Below are positions 37,375-40,272 of a stretch of 40,272 bases of DNA, piece by piece. The stretch is from the NCBI GenBank assembly GCA_017608295.1, contig JAFCGF010000017.1, positions 1 through 40,272 on the forward strand. Direction: 5' to 3'. The DNA comes from Candidatus Woesearchaeota archaeon (GTDB lineage: Archaea > Nanoarchaeota > Nanoarchaeia > Woesearchaeales > JAGVZT01). The position numbers and the translations under genes are program-made. Under the pieces are notes generated by a model. The model saw only the letters and a list, made by a program, of their open reading frames with translations, ran no database searches and was not told where the DNA came from. Each line of letters starts with the position of its first letter. Position 1 is the first letter of the stretch.

Positions 37375-37789
37375 AGTAACAATCTCAACCACCGACGCGG
37401 AACATTTCAAAAAGATTTTTTCGCTAATCCCAAAAATCAAGGATGCTCCGTATACAGAAAAGGAATTCAAGGTTTGGTGGATTAAAAATTATCTCCCTAC
37501 TACTTTTCGTGTTTGGATAGAAACCGACGACGACGGAAAAGAAGTTTACAGCTTTGTAATAGCGCAAATTGTTAAGCCTATGCTTGACGACGAGGTTTTT
37601 ATTTTGCTTGCATCTGGTGATCCTGAGTCGGGATGTGGTCAAGAATTAATGGATCGGGTTGAGGGTTGGGCAAGGATTAAAGGAATAAAAAAAATAAGCG
37701 CGTATATTTATCGCAGTCCAGAAGGATTTTGTAAAAAATACAGTTTTTCAAAAGGATTTACAGAGATATTCAAGTCTCTGAAATATTAA
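37355..37789 (+). CDS. GNAT-like acetyltransferase-fold protein (candidate)
   Basis: The 144-residue product starts 'MLTETSKVTISTTDAEHFKK'. Its centre and end follow the GNAT pattern: strand 'EVYSFVIAQIV', strand 'DEVFILLASGDPESGCGQEL' leading into a helix 'MDRVEGWARIKGIKKISAYI', then 'SPEGFCKKYSFSKGFTEIFK'. Proteins like this occur among structural genes of several phages. The CoA-binding loop (usually Q/RxxGxG/A) is only partly matched by 'ESGCGQEL', so activity is uncertain. Confidence 0.6.
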   Translation: MLTETSKVTISTTDAEHFKKIFSLIPKIKDAPYTEKEFKVWWIKNYLPTTFRVWIETDDDGKEVYSFVIAQIVKPMLDDEVFILLASGDPESGCGQELMDRVEGWARIKGIKKISAYIYRSPEGFCKKYSFSKGFTEIFKSLKY

Positions 37790-37800
37790 GGAGATAGCTA

Positions 37801-38619
37801 ATGGCTGGAAACTATAAGAAAGAGCTTCCTGGTCCAACAGAGTTAACGACACCTGCGCAGAAACAAGGGCGACAGTATCTTGCGGACGAATTAAAAAATA
37901 AAAAAGTTACTCCATATGGGGGTCGGTTGAGTGCGGATAGACCTGAATATGAGGGCAATATTCCTGGATTGGTAGATACTTATGCTGGTCGTGGAGCATC
38001 GCCATTAATTCAATCTGCGCAAGATCAGCTACGAAAAACGATTGAAGGTGAATATGATCCGCGGACATCTCCATATTATGCTTCATATCGCGATGAAGCG
38101 ATGCGGAATTTCGGAGATCTCCAGACAGCAATTAAGCAAAGCGCTCAGATGGGCGGGGGGTTAAAATCCTCAGGTAGAGTTAAACAGGAATTTCGTGCGG
38201 GCAGAGATGTTGGTATGGATTTAAACAGTGTGCTTGGTGGATTATATGAGGCGGAAAGAGGCAGACAATTGGGAGCTATTCCACAAGCTCAGGCATTAAC
38301 GGAATATACCGAGGGTGCGCCGCTCAGGACATTGCAAGCCATTATGGGCGCTGGTGGATATCAATCATCGGTAGAACAAGCGGATCTCGATAGAATGTAT
38401 CAAGAATTTCAGAGGCAGCAGGCTGAGGAAAAAGTCCCTCTTGGCATTGCGGAATTTTTAGCAAGCCCAAGTAATTATGCCTATTACCAAAAAGAGTACG
38501 AACCATACACAACGACAAGACAGAAAGCAGCCCGTTATCTTGACCCGGGGGGCGGATTTATGGGGATGTATGGAGAAAATGAGCAAAAGAAGAATCCACT
38601 AGGCAGTATATTGAGTTGA
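37801..38619 (+). CDS. Ejection-module protein 1
   Basis: The 272-residue product starts 'MAGNYKKELPGPTELTTPAQ', is rich in Gln, Ala and Gly, and holds 'GGGLKSSGRVKQEFRAGRDV' and 'YQEFQRQQAEEKVPLGIAEF'. Such Gln/Ala-rich helical proteins form the internal or ejected set of podoviruses. It begins the run of four genes up to 1753. AAGGAG precedes the ATG. Function by position. Confidence 0.55.
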   Translation: MAGNYKKELPGPTELTTPAQKQGRQYLADELKNKKVTPYGGRLSADRPEYEGNIPGLVDTYAGRGASPLIQSAQDQLRKTIEGEYDPRTSPYYASYRDEAMRNFGDLQTAIKQSAQMGGGLKSSGRVKQEFRAGRDVGMDLNSVLGGLYEAERGRQLGAIPQAQALTEYTEGAPLRTLQAIMGAGGYQSSVEQADLDRMYQEFQRQQAEEKVPLGIAEFLASPSNYAYYQKEYEPYTTTRQKAARYLDPGGGFMGMYGENEQKKNPLGSILS

Positions 38620-38644
38620 AATAATTAAATATGGAGGGATGAAC

Positions 38645-38797
38645 ATGGTAGGAATCTTAGCGGGGGTGATGAAAGCATTAAAAGCGATTCAGATGCTAAA
38701 AGGTCTTAAGTCGTTAAAAGGAAATAAACAGGAAGACGCATCAAAGATCGGTCAGGCAATGGGAACTTCGCAACCAAATATCTACAGGAGACGATAA
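38645..38797 (+). CDS. 50-residue amphipathic protein of the ejection module
   Basis: The ORF starts 'MVGILAGVMKALKAIQMLKG' and goes on 'LKSLKGNKQEDASKIGQAMG'. The first half forms a basic amphipathic helix, able to touch membranes. GGAGGG precedes the ATG, and the next gene starts one base after its stop. A similarly placed small gene is common in podovirus ejection clusters. Confidence 0.55.
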   Translation: MVGILAGVMKALKAIQMLKGLKSLKGNKQEDASKIGQAMGTSQPNIYRRR

Positions 38798-38798
38798 G

Positions 38799-39920
38799 AT
38801 GCCTTTTTATTATCCATATCAGGGTGACAGAAGCAAATATTCCCCAACAGAAGATTCTTCTCCCAATCCTGGGAATTTAGCACCTATTGTTAAGCGGTTG
38901 GCAAGTCTTTATATGGGTCGACAGAAAGCCGATAGAGATCAGCAGATACTCGATTCTTTAGATGCCGGCGAAGGCATTCCTGCGAGGGAAAAGCCAGGAA
39001 TTATGGGGCTTATTAGTCAATTTATAACTGGAGATACGCAATCTGGTCAGTCATCACTCGAGCGGGCAATGGCTGAAGCGCAGATAAAGAAGGCGACGTT
39101 AAGTCCTACGGATGAATTAATACAGCGTGGGAAGGCCGCTGATGCTGAAATGAAGATATATGAGGCAGGGGGAGCGGCGCCAAGCCTATTCATTGGCGCT
39201 CAGGCGCCCACAGTGCCGCAAATACAAGGACAGGGAGCACAACTACCAGTTCAGCCCAGGCTATTGCAAGGAGCGCCTCCTGCGATAACAGGCAGGGTAG
39301 GACAGCCGGCTCCTGGGGACATCGTTCCTACTGGGTATGACCCATTTCTCAGGCCAAAGGGATATGAGCGAGTTAAGAAAACAGCGGCGCAAGAAAAAAG
39401 AGATGTTGAAATTACGGAGCTTGGCGGGCAAATAAGCAATCTGGTTGGATTATTTAAGAGAGCAAGGAAAGAAGCTGGTACTGTGCCGAACGTTGGCAAG
39501 CCAGGCCTTTCTGGTAGGGTTGCAGGCATAGCAACTGTCCTGAAGGGTAAGACCGGATATTCTCCGGCTGTCAACGTATATCAGGATAAAATAAAGGCAT
39601 TTGCGACAATCGTAGCAAAAGCCGCAGGTGAAGTGAGGCCAACTGACAACGATATTAAACGTTTTGTTAATACTTTGCCAACGTTAGCGAAGAATGACGC
39701 AGAAAACAAAATAATAATTGAGCAATTAAAAGCTGATTTGAGAGCAAGGGGGGCTAAGGTCTTATGGGAAGAAAGAACCCAGGGTGGTGTATCCTCAACC
39801 GCAAAACCAACGGCAAATAAAAAGTTAGATCCGAACACAGCAAGAGAGATACTCAATCAGGCTGGCGGTAATAAAAATAAAGCCCGTAAAATGGCAACTC
39901 AGATGGGGTATTCGTTCTAA
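38799..39920 (+). CDS. Ejection-module protein 2
   Basis: The 373-residue product starts 'MPFYYPYQGDRSKYSPTEDS', has a Pro/Gln/Ala-rich middle (about 125-180) and a helical C-terminal half ('QDKIKAFATIVAKAAGEVRP', 'IIIEQLKADLRARGAKVLWE') ending 'ARKMATQMGYSF'. Composition and its place beside the large glycine-zipper protein suggest an internal virion protein ejected with DNA. Its stop overlaps the start of the next gene (TAATG). Confidence 0.55.
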   Translation: MPFYYPYQGDRSKYSPTEDSSPNPGNLAPIVKRLASLYMGRQKADRDQQILDSLDAGEGIPAREKPGIMGLISQFITGDTQSGQSSLERAMAEAQIKKATLSPTDELIQRGKAADAEMKIYEAGGAAPSLFIGAQAPTVPQIQGQGAQLPVQPRLLQGAPPAITGRVGQPAPGDIVPTGYDPFLRPKGYERVKKTAAQEKRDVEITELGGQISNLVGLFKRARKEAGTVPNVGKPGLSGRVAGIATVLKGKTGYSPAVNVYQDKIKAFATIVAKAAGEVRPTDNDIKRFVNTLPTLAKNDAENKIIIEQLKADLRARGAKVLWEERTQGGVSSTAKPTANKKLDPNTAREILNQAGGNKNKARKMATQMGYSF

Positions 39921-40272
39921 TGGACATATTTGACCAAGTCGCATTTACTAAGGATGTTAAGGGGAAGCAGGCTGTAATTCCTACGAAACCGAGAGATATT
40001 TTTGACAAGATATCTGTTGAGCCTAAACGTAGGTCAATCAAATCCCCGCTTTTTGCCGCGGTAAAATCCGCATCTGATATTATCGGCGGACCGTTCGCAA
40101 CTCAATACTGGACACATGGCGGTCCGTTTCGGCATGCGGAAGCTATGCGGGAGGCAGAAGAAATTTCAAGGCCAATAGAAGAAACAGCGGTCGAAGGCGT
40201 ACCTGCGCAGTTGGCATATGGTGCTGTTCAAGCAGCTCCGATACTTGCGGGAGCGGCCAGCCCGTTTATGGC
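39920..40272 (+). CDS. Large ejection/internal virion-like protein, 5' part of wrap-around gene
   Basis: This is the true start of the 663-residue protein that continues at the left end of the window. It begins 'MDIFDQVAFTKDVKGKQAVI' and runs through 'PTKPRDIFDKISVEPKRRSI'. The ATG overlaps the previous stop, giving tight coupling. Ninety-seven residues lie before the TTG codon at position 53. See the entry at 1-1753 for domains. Confidence 0.8.
   Translation, partial: MDIFDQVAFTKDVKGKQAVIPTKPRDIFDKISVEPKRRSIKSPLFAAVKSASDIIGGPFATQYWTHGGPFRHAEAMREAEEISRPIEETAVEGVPAQLAYGAVQAAPILAGAASPFM
40159..40272. repeat. Right copy of the 114-bp terminal repeat
   Basis: Identical to 1-114. It should be counted once when the genome is closed. 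Confidence 0.95.

Overview
The window is a complete circular viral genome cut open inside a gene. Bases 1-114 are repeated exactly at 40159-40272, so the unit is about 40,158 bp, and the open frame at the left edge continues in phase from the gene that starts at 39920. The content is that of a short-tailed (podovirus-type) dsDNA bacteriophage: terminase small and large subunits, a P22-like portal, a scaffold, an N4-gp56-type major capsid protein, a head-tail adaptor, a tail/stabilisation protein and a set of ejection-like proteins, with no tape-measure or tail-tube genes. I see no integrase and no CI-like repressor, so lysogeny is unsupported. Lipoproteins, Sec signal peptides and an O-antigen-ligase-like protein point to a diderm (Gram-negative-type) host. 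Shine-Dalgarno sites of the GGAG/AAGGAG kind precede most genes. The fibre repeats of the 'VGIGTSTP' type are common in uncultured environmental bacteria and their phages, so an environmental, metagenome-derived phage is likely (inference).

Layout. A divergent control region (about 17640-18160) has sigma70-like promoters facing both ways and repeated palindromes. Leftward from it (17635 down to 10236) runs an early operon: a ribbon-helix-helix regulator, an amidase, an SbcC/Rad50-like ATPase, RecT, a RecE-like exonuclease, a tRNA-Tyr, and then about fifteen very small, mostly overlapping genes (zinc-finger, membrane and secreted peptides). Rightward (18165-20888) lie a replication initiator with iteron-like repeats inside its gene, small zinc-ribbon and membrane proteins and a RusA resolvase. 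A consensus promoter at 21030-21059 then drives a ParB-methyltransferase fusion and probably the packaging genes (21066-24128). Small genes and virion-like genes lead to the portal (26373). After a terminator and a structured leader come scaffold, capsid, a secreted fibre-like protein, an O-antigen-ligase-like membrane protein, connector and tail genes (to 37094), a GNAT-like protein, and the ejection module, which runs across the circular junction to 1753.

The most unusual part is 1750-9084. It holds a three-gene cassette present twice: a GIGT-repeat fibre-like protein, a small protein of about 134 residues, and a LamG-like lectin. A small 'LLLETGD' protein sits between the two copies. Every one of these seven proteins starts with a clear Sec signal peptide. 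A cytoplasmically assembled virion should not need exported fibres, so I suggest a phage-encoded surface or secreted system that is still recombining (a 95-bp block is 92/95 identical between copies). Two lipoproteins and a membrane-anchored coiled-coil protein follow and may be the lysis/spanin module. All functional statements rest on reading motifs by eye; no database search was possible.
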